From: Pseudomonas sp. ABC1
Lineage (GTDB): Bacteria; Pseudomonadota; Gammaproteobacteria; Pseudomonadales; Pseudomonadaceae
Assembly: GCF_013395055.1 (NCBI RefSeq)
Contig: NZ_CP058349.1
Coordinates: 558,001 to 622,000, forward strand
Direction: 5' to 3'
Length of the DNA stretch: 64,000 nucleotides
The first letter of the stretch is position 1, and every line of letters begins with the position of its first letter. The position numbers were made by a program, and so were the translations under genes. Under the pieces are notes generated by a model. It was not told the DNA's origin, did no database searches, and was given only the letters and a program-made list of their open reading frames with translations. Shown piece by piece: positions 1-9,090 of this stretch.

Positions 1-105
1 CAGTGGCGCATCGCCACACGCTATCCGCTGATGGCGGGCTGGGTGGGTGGCCATACATTGATCATTCGGTCGGGGTTCTGGACAACCCGCAGGAGCATGC
101 AATGA
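1..105 (+). CDS. TIGR03750-family ICE conjugal transfer protein, C-terminal end only
   Basis: The reading frame is open from the first base of the window and ends at the TGA at 103-105, giving the last 34 residues of a protein that starts outside the window. The tail (LMAGWVGGHTLIIRSGFW and nearby residues) resembles what I recall of TIGR03750, a small membrane protein of ICE type IV secretion systems. Its stop overlaps the start of the next gene as ATGA, the usual tight coupling in these operons, and TIGR03746 is the expected next gene. The assignment rests on a short tail plus gene order. Confidence 0.6.
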   Translation, partial: QWRIATRYPLMAGWVGGHTLIIRSGFWTTRRSMQ

Positions 106-791
106 GTCGCTTCAAGAATGAGATCGCTCACCTGCAGGCACACATCAAGACATTGCGCTTGGGCGCTGGCGCGCTGGTGGTCGTGGCGTTGGTCATGGGT
201 GGCGGCTGGTGGAGCGCGCCACGCGACCTGACTGTCCACGTACCGCCAGACCTGCGTTCTGGCAGCTCGCGCAAGTGGTGGGAAGTTCCCCCCGAATCGG
301 TCTATGCCTTCACGTTCTACGTATTCCAGCAACTCAACCGCTGGCCGGTGAATGGCGAGGAAGACTACCCGCGTAACCTGCATGCGCTGTCGGCCTACCT
401 GACGCCATCCTGCCAGGCTTTCCTGCGTGCAGACTACGACTACCGGCGCAGCACGGGGGAGTTACGCCAGCGGGTGCGCGGTATCTATGAAATCCCGGGG
501 CGCGGCTATGGCGATGACCCGTCTGCCCGCGTGCGCGTGGTATCCGACCGGGATTGGGTCGTGACCCTGGACATCAGCGCCGACGAGTACTACGGCGCGG
601 AGCAAGTCAAGCGTGCCTTGGTGCGCTATCCCATCAAGGTTGCTCGGATGGATGTTGATCCGGCCCGCAACCCATTTGGTTTGGTTCTCGACTGCTACGA
701 AGGCGCACCGCAGCGCATCAATGCGCCCGAGCCAATCCGACCATCATCTGGCGGTCTGCCTGCATCAGCATCTCAAGGAGATACCCCATGA
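102..791 (+). CDS. TIGR03746 (PFL_4703-like) ICE type IV secretion protein
   Basis: Component of the ICE-type conjugation channel, probably a TraE/VirB8-like inner-membrane protein with a periplasmic domain. I chose the ATG at 102 because AGGAG lies at 91-95 and the protein then starts MSRFKNEIAHLQAHIKTLR, the usual start of this family. A longer frame opening at position 3 is probably upstream coding sequence. One membrane segment (about residues 20-38) is followed by a periplasmic domain that keeps the family's WWEVPPESVYAFTFYVFQQ stretch. It overlaps the genes on both sides by 4 bases, so it is translated as part of one long operon. Confidence 0.85.
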   Translation: MSRFKNEIAHLQAHIKTLRLGAGALVVVALVMGGGWWSAPRDLTVHVPPDLRSGSSRKWWEVPPESVYAFTFYVFQQLNRWPVNGEEDYPRNLHALSAYLTPSCQAFLRADYDYRRSTGELRQRVRGIYEIPGRGYGDDPSARVRVVSDRDWVVTLDISADEYYGAEQVKRALVRYPIKVARMDVDPARNPFGLVLDCYEGAPQRINAPEPIRPSSGGLPASASQGDTP

Positions 792-1711
792 AGCAGCATC
801 CTGCTTTCGCCTGGCTGGGGCTGGCCATCCTGGTTATGGCTCCTGCCGCCCAGGCGGTGGAGATTATGCGCTGGGAGCGCATGCCGCTTGCCGTGCCGCT
901 GCAAGTTGGCCAGGAACGCATCGTATTTATTGATCGCAATGTCCGTGTGGGCGTACCAGCCAGTGTGGGAGAACGCCTGCGTGTACAGAGTGCCGGCGGC
1001 GCGGTGTACCTGCGTGCCAGTGAGCCGATCGAGCCGACCCGACTACAACTGCAAGACGCTGACTCCGGCGCTTTGATCCTGGTGGATATTGCCGCAGAAC
1101 CAGCCAAGGACGGTGAACCTGCATTGGAGCCAGTGCGGATCGTCGGGGGCAGCAGTAGCCCGATACGCTACGGCGACCAAGCAGAGGCTGCCGATGCTAC
1201 GGAACGCAGCCAGGAGCAGCCCGCCGGGCGCACGACACAGCGCGAAACCCCTGTGCCAGTCGTTTTGACACGCTTTGCCGCGCAGAACCTTTATGCGCCA
1301 CTGCGCACGGTCGAGCCGCTCTCTGGCGTCATGCGCGTGAATCTGCGCCGTGACCTGGACCTTGGCACATTGCTGCCGACCTTGCCTGTGCGTGCTGCCG
1401 CGATCGCCTCCTGGCGCTTGGAGGACCAGTGGGTCACCGCAGTGCGCCTGACCAACAACAGCAGTGGCTGGGTCACCCTCGACCCGCGCGTGCTGCAAGG
1501 TGACTTTCTCACCGCTACGTTCCAGCACGAAACGCTTGGTCCGCGAGGGATGTCCGAGGACACAACCGTGGCTTATCTGGTCACGCGCGGGCGTGGCCTG
1601 GCGCAAGCATTGTTGCCAGCGGTCAACCGCTTCGATCCGGCAGCACACCTGCCTTTGGCGGAACCGGAATACCAAGCAACAGACGACAAGGAGGCCCGCC
1701 ATGCGCAGTAA
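788..1711 (+). CDS. TIGR03749-family ICE protein (TraK/VirB9-like)
   Basis: Periplasmic or outer-membrane-associated channel protein of the ICE conjugation system; the TraK/VirB9-like role is inferred from family and position. The start ATG at 788 overlaps the previous stop and follows AAGGAG at about 777. A clear signal peptide is present (MKQHPAFAWLGLAILVMAPAAQA). The mature N-terminus (VEIMRWERMPLAVPLQVGQE) is typical of the family. The 307-residue length fits a complete copy. It overlaps the next gene by 11 bases. Confidence 0.85.
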   Translation: MKQHPAFAWLGLAILVMAPAAQAVEIMRWERMPLAVPLQVGQERIVFIDRNVRVGVPASVGERLRVQSAGGAVYLRASEPIEPTRLQLQDADSGALILVDIAAEPAKDGEPALEPVRIVGGSSSPIRYGDQAEAADATERSQEQPAGRTTQRETPVPVVLTRFAAQNLYAPLRTVEPLSGVMRVNLRRDLDLGTLLPTLPVRAAAIASWRLEDQWVTAVRLTNNSSGWVTLDPRVLQGDFLTATFQHETLGPRGMSEDTTVAYLVTRGRGLAQALLPAVNRFDPAAHLPLAEPEYQATDDKEARHAQ

Positions 1712-3128
1712 TGGTCTGCTCAAATGGTTGATGGTTCCCGTCGTCGTCCTGGTGCTGTTCATCGGCATCCGACTGTTTTCAGGCGGAGGGGAATCTGCTC
1801 CGACAGGCACGGATACCAACGCCCAGCTCACGCCTGATGAAATGAAGGCACTGGGTATCGAGGGTGATACCCCACGCGATACTGTGGCTACCTTGGTAGC
1901 CCAGGTGAAGCAGCTACGCACTGAGCTTCAGGGCGCGCTCTCGGACAACAAGTCGCAGCGCGAAGAGAATCAGCGCTTGCGCCAACGTGAGAACTCCATC
2001 GACCAACGCATCACCTCGGCGCTGGAGGCTGAGCGCTCAAACCTGCGCCGTGACCAGCAGCAAGCCGCCAGCGAGCGGCAGCAGACCGAGGGGCTGCTTG
2101 CCGATCTTCAACAGCGTCTGGATAGCATTGGCGGTCGTGGCGAGGGTCACGCTGATTTGCCTGTAGGCCTTGGCTTACGCGATGGCGACCAAGCTGGCAT
2201 GGATGGCGGCGTGCGCTGGGTAGAGCCGGATGACGCGAAGCCCGCTGAGGGACGCAGCGGCAGCCGTGGCACAGGCGGCGGCATGAGCTTCCCGACGAGC
2301 TTTGGTCCTGCGCAAAGCACGCTGGAAACCACTGCGGAAACCGTGGCGAACGTGGGCGCCCGCGCTACCGGGGGCAAGACCGCGAAGGCCGTCTATACCG
2401 TGCCGACCAATTCTACACTCATGGGCTCCGTGGCGATGACCGCGCTGATTGGGCGCGTGCCGATCGACGGTACGGTGAACGATCCATACCCCTTCAAAGT
2501 GTTGGTCGGCCCGGACAATCTCACGGCCAATGGGATTGATATTCCCGATGTGGCCGGAGCCGTGTTCTCCGGCACCGCCAGCGGCGACTGGACGCTTTCG
2601 TGCGTGCGCGGCCAGGTGCGCAGCATCACTTTCGTCTTCCACGACGGCACAGTGCGCACGATTCCCGAAGATCGTGACGGCAACCAGCAGAACAACCAGC
2701 AACAGGGCCAACAAGGGGGCTTGGGCTGGATCAGCGACCCACACGGCATTCCCTGCGTCAGCGGCGAGCGTCGCAGCAACGCCCAGCAGTATCTCGGCAC
2801 ACAAGCCCTGATCACTGCAGCGGGCGCAGGTGCGGCCTCGCTTATCGACAGTGACAGCGGCCAGATGTCCTATGTGGGCTCAGACGGCTCCATCGGCAGC
2901 GTCGGCATCTCGGGCAATGAAGCCATGGGCCGCATCCTGGCTGGGGGCGTGCGCGATATGTCTGACTGGGTCAACAAACTCTACAGCCAGGCCTTTGCTG
3001 CTGTTTATGTGCAGCCCGGCGCCAAAGTTGCCGTTCACCTCGAAAAATCGCTTGCGATCGACTACGACCCCGAAGGCCGCAAAGTCGACCATCGTGCAGG
3101 AGAAGCCCATGCGCTCGAACTTGACTAA
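1701..3128 (+). CDS. TIGR03752-family ICE protein (TraB/VirB10-like)
   Basis: A TraB/VirB10-like scaffold spanning the envelope in the ICE conjugation channel. ATG at 1701 is chosen over an in-frame upstream start because AAGGAGG lies at 1688-1694. One N-terminal membrane segment (about residues 8-26) is followed by a long charged coiled coil (about residues 60-145, heptads rich in Q, R and E), then a C-terminal beta-rich domain, the usual VirB10 layout. It is 475 residues. A Gln/Asn-rich patch near residues 325-345 (DGNQQNNQQQGQQGG) looks like a disordered loop. The next gene starts inside its last codons. Confidence 0.85.
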   Translation: MRSNGLLKWLMVPVVVLVLFIGIRLFSGGGESAPTGTDTNAQLTPDEMKALGIEGDTPRDTVATLVAQVKQLRTELQGALSDNKSQREENQRLRQRENSIDQRITSALEAERSNLRRDQQQAASERQQTEGLLADLQQRLDSIGGRGEGHADLPVGLGLRDGDQAGMDGGVRWVEPDDAKPAEGRSGSRGTGGGMSFPTSFGPAQSTLETTAETVANVGARATGGKTAKAVYTVPTNSTLMGSVAMTALIGRVPIDGTVNDPYPFKVLVGPDNLTANGIDIPDVAGAVFSGTASGDWTLSCVRGQVRSITFVFHDGTVRTIPEDRDGNQQNNQQQGQQGGLGWISDPHGIPCVSGERRSNAQQYLGTQALITAAGAGAASLIDSDSGQMSYVGSDGSIGSVGISGNEAMGRILAGGVRDMSDWVNKLYSQAFAAVYVQPGAKVAVHLEKSLAIDYDPEGRKVDHRAGEAHALELD

Positions 3129-3555
3129 CGTGGCGAAGGTCCTGGTATTGCCCCTCGCCGTTGCAGTGCTGGGCGGCTGCGCCACCAGCAAGGAAAAGCT
3201 GCTGCCCCACGGCGACCACACCATGATGGACATCTGGAACCAGAACGCTGGTGATGGCGGCGGCGCCAGTCAGGTGGCCCGCAGGCAGTTGCTCGACGCT
3301 CGGCAGAGCCTGCGCCGGCCTCTTACTGATGCCGACATGCAGGCTGCACCCGCCGAGCAGATGCGCTACACACGCACGGCGCGCAACGAGGTGCAGCGTC
3401 AGTTCCAGCGCCTGCCGAACCCCGACCTGGTGATGTACGTGTTCCCCCACCTGGCGGGCACGGACCCTGTACCCGTGCCAGGCTACACGACCGTTTTCCC
3501 CCTGTACCAGCGCGTGCAGTACGCCATGCCGGGCGAGCGTGTGGAGGACTATTGA
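3109..3555 (+). CDS. TIGR03751-family ICE conjugal transfer lipoprotein
   Basis: Small lipoprotein of the conjugation apparatus, probably a TraV/VirB7-like partner of the outer-membrane core. The ATG at 3109 follows AGGAGAAG and overlaps the end of the previous gene. The N-terminus carries a lipobox (VLGGC, Cys24), so the mature protein should be lipid-anchored and start at Cys24. After that come the family's GDHTMMDIWNQN motif and a soluble domain with LPNPDLVMYVFPHL. It ends at 3555 with TGATG, coupling it to the ATPase gene. Confidence 0.85.
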   Translation: MRSNLTNVAKVLVLPLAVAVLGGCATSKEKLLPHGDHTMMDIWNQNAGDGGGASQVARRQLLDARQSLRRPLTDADMQAAPAEQMRYTRTARNEVQRQFQRLPNPDLVMYVFPHLAGTDPVPVPGYTTVFPLYQRVQYAMPGERVEDY

Positions 3556-6440
3556 TGCGCTGGAAATTCCCTTGGTCTAAGTCGGCCGCCTCGAAGTTGA
3601 CCGCATCCACCGCTGGCGATGAAGAACAGCCTGATGGCTGGCAGCGCCATGTCGAAGCCTTGCGCCAGGCGGGCATTCCCGAACCCGGCTCGGCAGTCCA
3701 GGGCCGCAAGCCTGCGACTGTGGCCGACGAGCAGGCGCTGTATGAGGTTGCGCCGTCCTTTGTGGAACTGCTGCCATGGGTAGAGTTTCAGCCCGAATCG
3801 CAGTCCATGCTGCTTGAAGATGGGCAATCGGTAGCTGCTTTCTACGAGTTGGTGCCGCTCGGTACTGAGGGTCGGGAACCTGGCTGGCTCGCACACGCCC
3901 GCGATGCTCTGGAAAACGCTCTGCAAGACAGCTTCGACGAGCTGGATGAAAACCCCTGGGTGCTCCAGCTCTATGCCCAAGACGAAACCAACTTCGATCA
4001 GTACATGCAGTCGCTGCGCGACTACGTGCAGCCACGCGCCCGCAATTGCGACTTCACGGAGTTCTATCTTCGGTTCTTCAACCATCACCTTCGCGCAATC
4101 GCCAAGCCTGGCGGCCTGTTCGAGGACACCGTGGTCACGCGCCTACCTTGGCGCGGCCAGACGCGGCGTGTGCGCATGGTGATCTATCGCCGTACTACCG
4201 GCCAAGCCAGCCGTCGCGGGCAAACCCCCGAACAGATGCTGAACATCGTTTGCGACCGGCTGTGCGGCGGTCTGGCCAACGCAGGCATTCAGGTACGACG
4301 CATGTCCGGCGCGGACATTCACGACTGGTTGCTACGCTGGTTCAACCCGCGCCCGGCGATGCTCGGCCCGGATGCCGAAGACCGCGAACGCTTCTATGCA
4401 CTGGCGCGCTATCCCGATGAACCAGAAGAAGGCGAAATCGAGCTGGCAAGTGGGCAAGATTTCAGCCAACGGTTGTTTTTCGGCCAGCCGCGCTCCGACG
4501 CGGAACGCGGTGTGTGGTACTTCGACGGCATGCCGCATCGGGTACTGGTCACTGACCGGCTACGCATGGCACCCGGCACCGGCCACCTGACCGGCGAGAC
4601 CCGCAAAGGGGACGCCATCAACACGCTGTTCGATCAAATGCCCGAAGACACGACCATGTGCCTGACCATGGTGGCAACGCCCCAGGACATTCTCGAATCG
4701 CATTTGAATCACCTGGCAAAAAAAGCCGTTGGGGAAACACTGGCGTCCGAACAGACGCTTCACGATGTGCAAGAGGCGCGCTCTCTGATCGGCAGCGCAC
4801 ACAAGTTGTACCGGGGCACGCTGGTCTTTTATCTGCGCGGACGAGATGAAGCCGAGCTTGACCGGCGCGGCCTGGATCTCGCGAACGTGATGCTCAACGC
4901 TGGGCTGCAACCTGTACGCGAAGATGATGAAGTCGCACCGCTCAACAGCTACCAGCGCTGGCTACCATGCAGCTACAACCCCAGCCAGGACCGACGCAAC
5001 TGGTTCACCCAACTGATGTTTGCCCAACATGTGGCGAATATCTCGCCGGTATGGGGACGTGCGCAAGGCACTGGGCATCCTGGAATTACCTTCTTCAACC
5101 GTGGGGGCGGTAGCCTGACGTTTGACCCGCTCAACCGCCTGGATCGGCAGATGAACGCTCACCTGTTTCTCTTCGGTCCCACAGGCTCGGGCAAGAGCGC
5201 GACGCTCAACAACTTGCTGAACCAAGTCACGGCCATCTACCGGCCGCGACTGTTCATTGTGGAGGCTGGCAACAGTTTCGGTCTCTTCAGCGACTTCGCC
5301 AAGCGCCTGGGTCTGACCGTAAATCGCGTGAAATTGGCGCCTGGCTCGGGCGTGACTCTGGCGCCGTTTGGCGATGCACGGCGGCTGATTGAATCGCCCA
5401 GCGATGTGCAAACGCTCGATGCGGACGCGCTGGACGAAGACCTGCCACCGGATGCGTCGGCCATGGAGGCGGACGAGCAGCGTGACGTGCTGGGCGAATT
5501 GGAGATCACCGCGCGGCTGATGATTACCGGCGGCGAAGATAAAGAGGAAGCAAGGATGACGCGGGCCGACCGCTCGCTGATTCGCCAGTGCATCCTTGAT
5601 GCTGCCGAGAAATGCGTGGCCGAGAAACACACGGTGCTCACGCGCGATGTGCGCAATGCGCTGCGTACTCGTGGCCAGGATTCGGCACTGCCGGAGACGC
5701 GGCGCGTCAGGTTAATGGAGATGGCGGATGCGATGGACATGTTCTGCCAGGGGGCGGATGGCGAAATGTTCGACCGCGATGGCTCTCCCTGGCCCGAAGC
5801 CGACATCACCTTGGTGGACCTCGCGACATACGCCCGTGAGGGTTACAACGCCCAGCTTTCCATCGCGTACATCAGCCTGATCAGCACAGTGAACAACATC
5901 GCTGAACGCGACCAGTACCTGGGCCGCCCGATCATCAATGTGACCGACGAAGGCCACATCATCACGAAAAATCCGCTTCTTGCTCCCTACGTCGTCAAAA
6001 TTACGAAGATGTGGCGCAAGCTGGGCGCGTGGTTTTGGCTGGCAACGCAGAACATTGACGATCTGCCGCGTGCCGCAGAACCCATGCTCTCGATGATCGA
6101 ATGGTGGATCTGCCTGTCGATGCCACCGGATGAGGTCGAGAAAATCGCCCGTTTTCGCGAACTCTCGCCTGCGCAGAAGGCATTGATGCTCTCGGCGCGC
6201 AAGGAAGCCGGGAAATTCACCGAGGGCGTCATTCTCTCCAAGAGCATGGAAGTGCTATTCCGTGCTGTGCCGCCAAGCCTGTACCTCGCGCTCGCGCAAA
6301 CTGAACCGGAAGAGAAAGCCAACCGCTACCAGATCATGCGGCAATACGGCTGCACCGAGCTGGATGCTGCTTTCAAAGTGGCCGAACAAATCGACCGGGC
6401 GCGCGGCATCGCGTCGCCAGCCCTGAACCTGCCGCAATAG
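3555..6440 (+). CDS. TIGR03744 (PFL_4706-like) conjugative transfer ATPase, VirB4/TraC type
   Basis: Cytoplasmic ATPase that powers assembly of the mating channel. The start at 3555 uses the A of the previous stop (TGATG); a TTG one codon earlier is less likely. The protein is 961 residues. A Walker A motif, GPTGSGKS, lies at residues 541-548, and a Walker B-like segment, INVTDEGH, has the acidic pair at 798-799. The N-terminal half has the VirB4-like domain (ELVPLGTEGRE, YAQDETNFDQY). It is the largest transfer gene here and appears intact. Size, motifs and gene order fit this family closely. Confidence 0.92.
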   Translation: MRWKFPWSKSAASKLTASTAGDEEQPDGWQRHVEALRQAGIPEPGSAVQGRKPATVADEQALYEVAPSFVELLPWVEFQPESQSMLLEDGQSVAAFYELVPLGTEGREPGWLAHARDALENALQDSFDELDENPWVLQLYAQDETNFDQYMQSLRDYVQPRARNCDFTEFYLRFFNHHLRAIAKPGGLFEDTVVTRLPWRGQTRRVRMVIYRRTTGQASRRGQTPEQMLNIVCDRLCGGLANAGIQVRRMSGADIHDWLLRWFNPRPAMLGPDAEDRERFYALARYPDEPEEGEIELASGQDFSQRLFFGQPRSDAERGVWYFDGMPHRVLVTDRLRMAPGTGHLTGETRKGDAINTLFDQMPEDTTMCLTMVATPQDILESHLNHLAKKAVGETLASEQTLHDVQEARSLIGSAHKLYRGTLVFYLRGRDEAELDRRGLDLANVMLNAGLQPVREDDEVAPLNSYQRWLPCSYNPSQDRRNWFTQLMFAQHVANISPVWGRAQGTGHPGITFFNRGGGSLTFDPLNRLDRQMNAHLFLFGPTGSGKSATLNNLLNQVTAIYRPRLFIVEAGNSFGLFSDFAKRLGLTVNRVKLAPGSGVTLAPFGDARRLIESPSDVQTLDADALDEDLPPDASAMEADEQRDVLGELEITARLMITGGEDKEEARMTRADRSLIRQCILDAAEKCVAEKHTVLTRDVRNALRTRGQDSALPETRRVRLMEMADAMDMFCQGADGEMFDRDGSPWPEADITLVDLATYAREGYNAQLSIAYISLISTVNNIAERDQYLGRPIINVTDEGHIITKNPLLAPYVVKITKMWRKLGAWFWLATQNIDDLPRAAEPMLSMIEWWICLSMPPDEVEKIARFRELSPAQKALMLSARKEAGKFTEGVILSKSMEVLFRAVPPSLYLALAQTEPEEKANRYQIMRQYGCTELDAAFKVAEQIDRARGIASPALNLPQ

Positions 6441-6453
6441 CCCGGAGAACAGC

Positions 6454-7239
6454 ATGAAGCGCAAGCGCCTTTCCATCCCATTGCAGGTTGAGACCTCTCG
6501 CCGTCCACACCGCCAACGGCGCTGGCTATGGGTCCTGGCAGTGGGACTGGTCACTTTACTGCTGATCTGGCTTATGTCCCGCTCGTCTGACCAATCCTCT
6601 CGGCAACCGGCAATGCCGACTGCAGCAGATCAGGCGGACGGGCCGCCCTGGCAGATGGGCGATCCAGAGGGCCGTTTCACGCTGACCCTTTATGCTGACC
6701 TCGAATGTACGTTCTGCCGCGCCTACTTTCCGCAGATCAAGCGCTGGGTGAGTGACAACACGGATGTAACGCTGCACTGGCACCACTTCCCACTGGCCGC
6801 GCACGAACCAGCAGCGTCCGCCGAGGCGCGTCTGGCCGAATGCGCCGCAGAGTCGGCTGGACACACGGCATTCTGGCGAGCCGCCGAGTGGGTCTATGCA
6901 AATACACGCAGCGACGGCCAGGGGCTGCCTGATGGCCTGCACTATCCCGGCCTGACACCAGCCATTGAACAATGCCTGGCAAGCGAGCGGCCCGATGCCG
7001 TCATTCGCGCCCAAACCGAGCAAGCCATGCGCAGCGGCGTGAGCGCCACGCCCTCAGTGCGGCTACTCGACCGCCAGACAGGCCAGGCGATTCTGCTGCA
7101 GGGGCCGATCGAAGGCGATTTGTTGCTGTCGGCCATGGACATGCTGGCCGCAGGCGAAGCTGATACGACACCAGATGCACCCATCCCCGAAATGCCTGTC
7201 GACGATGTCGACGACATCCCAGGTAGCCCGCAGTCTTGA
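6454..7239 (+). CDS. Membrane-anchored DsbA/thioredoxin-fold protein of the ICE
   Basis: Likely a periplasmic thiol-disulfide oxidoreductase or disulfide isomerase serving the cysteine-rich transfer proteins downstream. One N-terminal membrane segment (about residues 25-42) anchors it, with the catalytic domain outside. The active-site motif is C85-T-F-C88 in a thioredoxin-like context (LYADLECTFC). A cis-proline segment, SATPSVRL, lies near residue 198. The C-terminal tail is acidic and low-complexity. It starts 13 bases after the ATPase stop, with GGAG ahead, and looks co-transcribed. Confidence 0.85.
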   Translation: MKRKRLSIPLQVETSRRPHRQRRWLWVLAVGLVTLLLIWLMSRSSDQSSRQPAMPTAADQADGPPWQMGDPEGRFTLTLYADLECTFCRAYFPQIKRWVSDNTDVTLHWHHFPLAAHEPAASAEARLAECAAESAGHTAFWRAAEWVYANTRSDGQGLPDGLHYPGLTPAIEQCLASERPDAVIRAQTEQAMRSGVSATPSVRLLDRQTGQAILLQGPIEGDLLLSAMDMLAAGEADTTPDAPIPEMPVDDVDDIPGSPQS

Positions 7240-7247
7240 AGGCTACG

Positions 7248-7366
7248 GCACGGTTTTTTCCGTGCTGACTGCTACCCGTTCGCTTCGCATCCTGGCCGCG
7301 AACAATCACCGCAACGCGGTGGTGGATGCGCCTTGTTCAATTCCCAACCCAGGAGGGCTCGCCCTC
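7248..7366 (+). other. Leader with two short hairpins before the RadC-like gene
   Basis: The 166-base gap between the DsbA-like and RadC-like genes holds two perfect inverted repeats. One is GCACGG-TTTTTT-CCGTGC at 7248-7265. The other is GAGGGC-TC-GCCCTC at 7353-7366. The first has a six-T loop rather than a T tract after the stem, so it is not a standard terminator. They could reduce read-through or affect mRNA stability; this is inference. Confidence 0.4.
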
Positions 7367-7405
7367 ACTGGGGGTGCGCCTTCCGATTTCTTCTGGAGGT
7401 TCGCC

Positions 7406-7900
7406 ATGTCTCTTGTCGTCAACGATTCCTGCCTGGGGTCGATTTCCACCGTTGTTCCCCAAACCGATGACTGGATCATCAAACAAGCCATCGCATTGTT
7501 GGAACAGCGGGTTTTCAAACGTGGTCCCTGCATGGACCGGCCACAAGCCGTCAAGGACTACTTGCGCCTGAAGCTCGTCGCTGAGCCGAACGAGGTATTC
7601 GCCATCGTGTTCATGAATGTCAGTCACGAAGTCCTGGCCTATGAGCCGATGTTCAGAGGCACGATTGATTCGAGTGTGGTCTATACGCGTGTTGTCGTGC
7701 AGCGTGCCTTGGAGCTAAACGCCGCCTCTGCGGTTTTGGCCCATCAGCATCCGTCAGGTTCTACGGAACCATCGAGCGCGGATCGCAATATTACCCAGCG
7801 ACTGAAAGCTGCGCTGGCGCTCATCGACGTGCGAGTACTGGACCACATCATCGTGGGCCAGGGTGAGCCGTATTCGTTTGCCGAATCCGGCTTGCTGTAG
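7406..7900 (+). CDS. RadC-family JAMM/MPN-domain protein
   Basis: A RadC-like protein of the kind commonly carried by ICEs and genomic islands. The JAMM metal motif is clear (H113-Q-H115-P-S-G, followed by a downstream Asp), so a zinc-dependent hydrolase fold is likely. The old link to DNA repair is not well supported for the family, and its substrate is unknown. ATG at 7406 follows GGAGG at 7395-7399. The 164-residue length is the short form lacking the N-terminal helix-hairpin-helix region of chromosomal RadC. Confidence 0.88.
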   Translation: MSLVVNDSCLGSISTVVPQTDDWIIKQAIALLEQRVFKRGPCMDRPQAVKDYLRLKLVAEPNEVFAIVFMNVSHEVLAYEPMFRGTIDSSVVYTRVVVQRALELNAASAVLAHQHPSGSTEPSSADRNITQRLKAALALIDVRVLDHIIVGQGEPYSFAESGLL

Positions 7901-8137
7901 CGACATTTCCCCGTCGCGCTTATCCGAGCGCGGCTATTTCACCTCGCGCAGGATTGTCCCGAGTGCCCAGGCACAAAGGGCATCCTGTGCGTTTTCTTTT
8001 CCGATGAGCCGTTCGTGACCACTCCATACCATGCTGGCAAACAGATATGCGGGTGATCGCGTTGCGCATTGTTGATGGGGAAAGACCTCATCCGTGGTTG
8101 ACCATGGGTTTTGACCAACTTTCGGGAGTACGCAACG

Positions 8138-8746
8138 ATGACTGCCTGTATCCAATCACGCCGCCAACGCACCAGGAAACACAAAAACACTGCCGTTGGA
8201 CAACTCGGAAAACTGCCACGCCTGCATTCGCTGATCTGCACCGGCATCCTGGTGAAGACCGATACAGTTCCCCACCCAATCGAGCCGGCATGGCGCAATA
8301 TTGCGTTGCGCGGTGCGCGTAGGATCGAGGACTGCATCGATCTGGTAGAAGAGTTCGCCCGGCAATGCGTCGATCAGCCTCAGTTGACGGACGCCAGCGT
8401 GTTCGTTCCTCATTTTGTTGAACTCAGCGACGAGGATGGCCGCTTAGTCCTGTGTGGACAGATACTGAACCGAGTCGTGGACTGGTGCCCGCCTGTGCAA
8501 ACCCCTGGTGAAGCCAAGCTGGTGCATGCGCGGTGTGTGCGTCTTCGTGATGAAATCCTGCATCAGGACAATCTGGACTCCTTCAGCGCACTGGATCGGT
8601 TGTGCGATTGCGAAGAGGCCCTGAGCGGACGACTGGTCGATCCCTTGTGGCGTGGTGAGGCCGGCAAGGTCTTGAAGCAGCGGGAGATGCGCCGCATGCG
8701 TGCCATGCGCAACGCCGCTCAGCCAATTCCCACTCAGAAAGCGTAA
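8138..8746 (+). CDS. Hypothetical ICE accessory protein
   Basis: An open frame of about 202 residues, probably starting at the ATG at 8138; an in-frame start at 8111 is also possible. I do not recognise the family. The N-terminus is strongly basic (SRRQRTRKHKN). The middle contains a run with spaced cysteines (about VRLRDEILHQDNLDSFSALD, then CDCEEAL). The C-terminus is again basic. There is no signal peptide, membrane segment or known motif. The 237 bases before it contain no convincing gene. It lies between the RadC-like gene and a toxin-antitoxin pair, so it is probably cargo in the transfer operon. Confidence 0.5.
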   Translation: MTACIQSRRQRTRKHKNTAVGQLGKLPRLHSLICTGILVKTDTVPHPIEPAWRNIALRGARRIEDCIDLVEEFARQCVDQPQLTDASVFVPHFVELSDEDGRLVLCGQILNRVVDWCPPVQTPGEAKLVHARCVRLRDEILHQDNLDSFSALDRLCDCEEALSGRLVDPLWRGEAGKVLKQREMRRMRAMRNAAQPIPTQKA

Positions 8747-8799
8747 TGACATTGACAGTACGCGGTGCTAAAATGTGCCCAATCACAGGAGATTGGGCC

Positions 8800-9090
8800 A
8801 TGTCTACTACATTGAACATCACGCCAGGCAAGCGCGAAACACTGAACCTGCGTATCAAACCTGAAGAACGCAGCTTGATTGATCGCGCAGCCAAGGTACG
8901 GGGCAAAAACCGCACGGATTTCGTGCTGGAAGCCGCGCGTGCGGCGGCCGAGGAAGCGTTGCTCGACCAGTCCATCATTGCTGTTGACCAGGAGGCTTAC
9001 GCTGCCTTCCTGGCCCGTCTGGACATGCCGCCGCAACCGAACGAGCGTCTGCGCAAGACCATGCGCACACCCGCTCCCTGGGAAAAGTGA
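8800..9090 (+). CDS. DUF1778 (TacA/AtaR-like) antitoxin
   Basis: Antitoxin partner of the GNAT toxin that follows. The N-terminus is a ribbon-helix-helix DNA-binding unit (RETLNLRIKPEERSLIDRAA), which normally represses the operon with the toxin as co-repressor. The C-terminal helix (about residues 60-96) should wrap and block the toxin. ATG at 8800 is preferred over an upstream in-frame ATG because ACAGGAG lies at 8785-8791. The stop overlaps the toxin start as TGATG, standard for these pairs. Confidence 0.88.
   Translation: MSTTLNITPGKRETLNLRIKPEERSLIDRAAKVRGKNRTDFVLEAARAAAEEALLDQSIIAVDQEAYAAFLARLDMPPQPNERLRKTMRTPAPWEK

Noticed and set aside
7934..8155. 73-codon minus-strand frame between the RadC-like gene and the hypothetical gene
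   Set aside because: No recognised family, no clear ribosome site and overlap with the better-supported plus-strand gene.
8752..8774. TTGACA and TAAAAT before the DUF1778 antitoxin as a sigma-70 promoter
   Set aside because: The spacing is only 11 bases, too short for a normal promoter.
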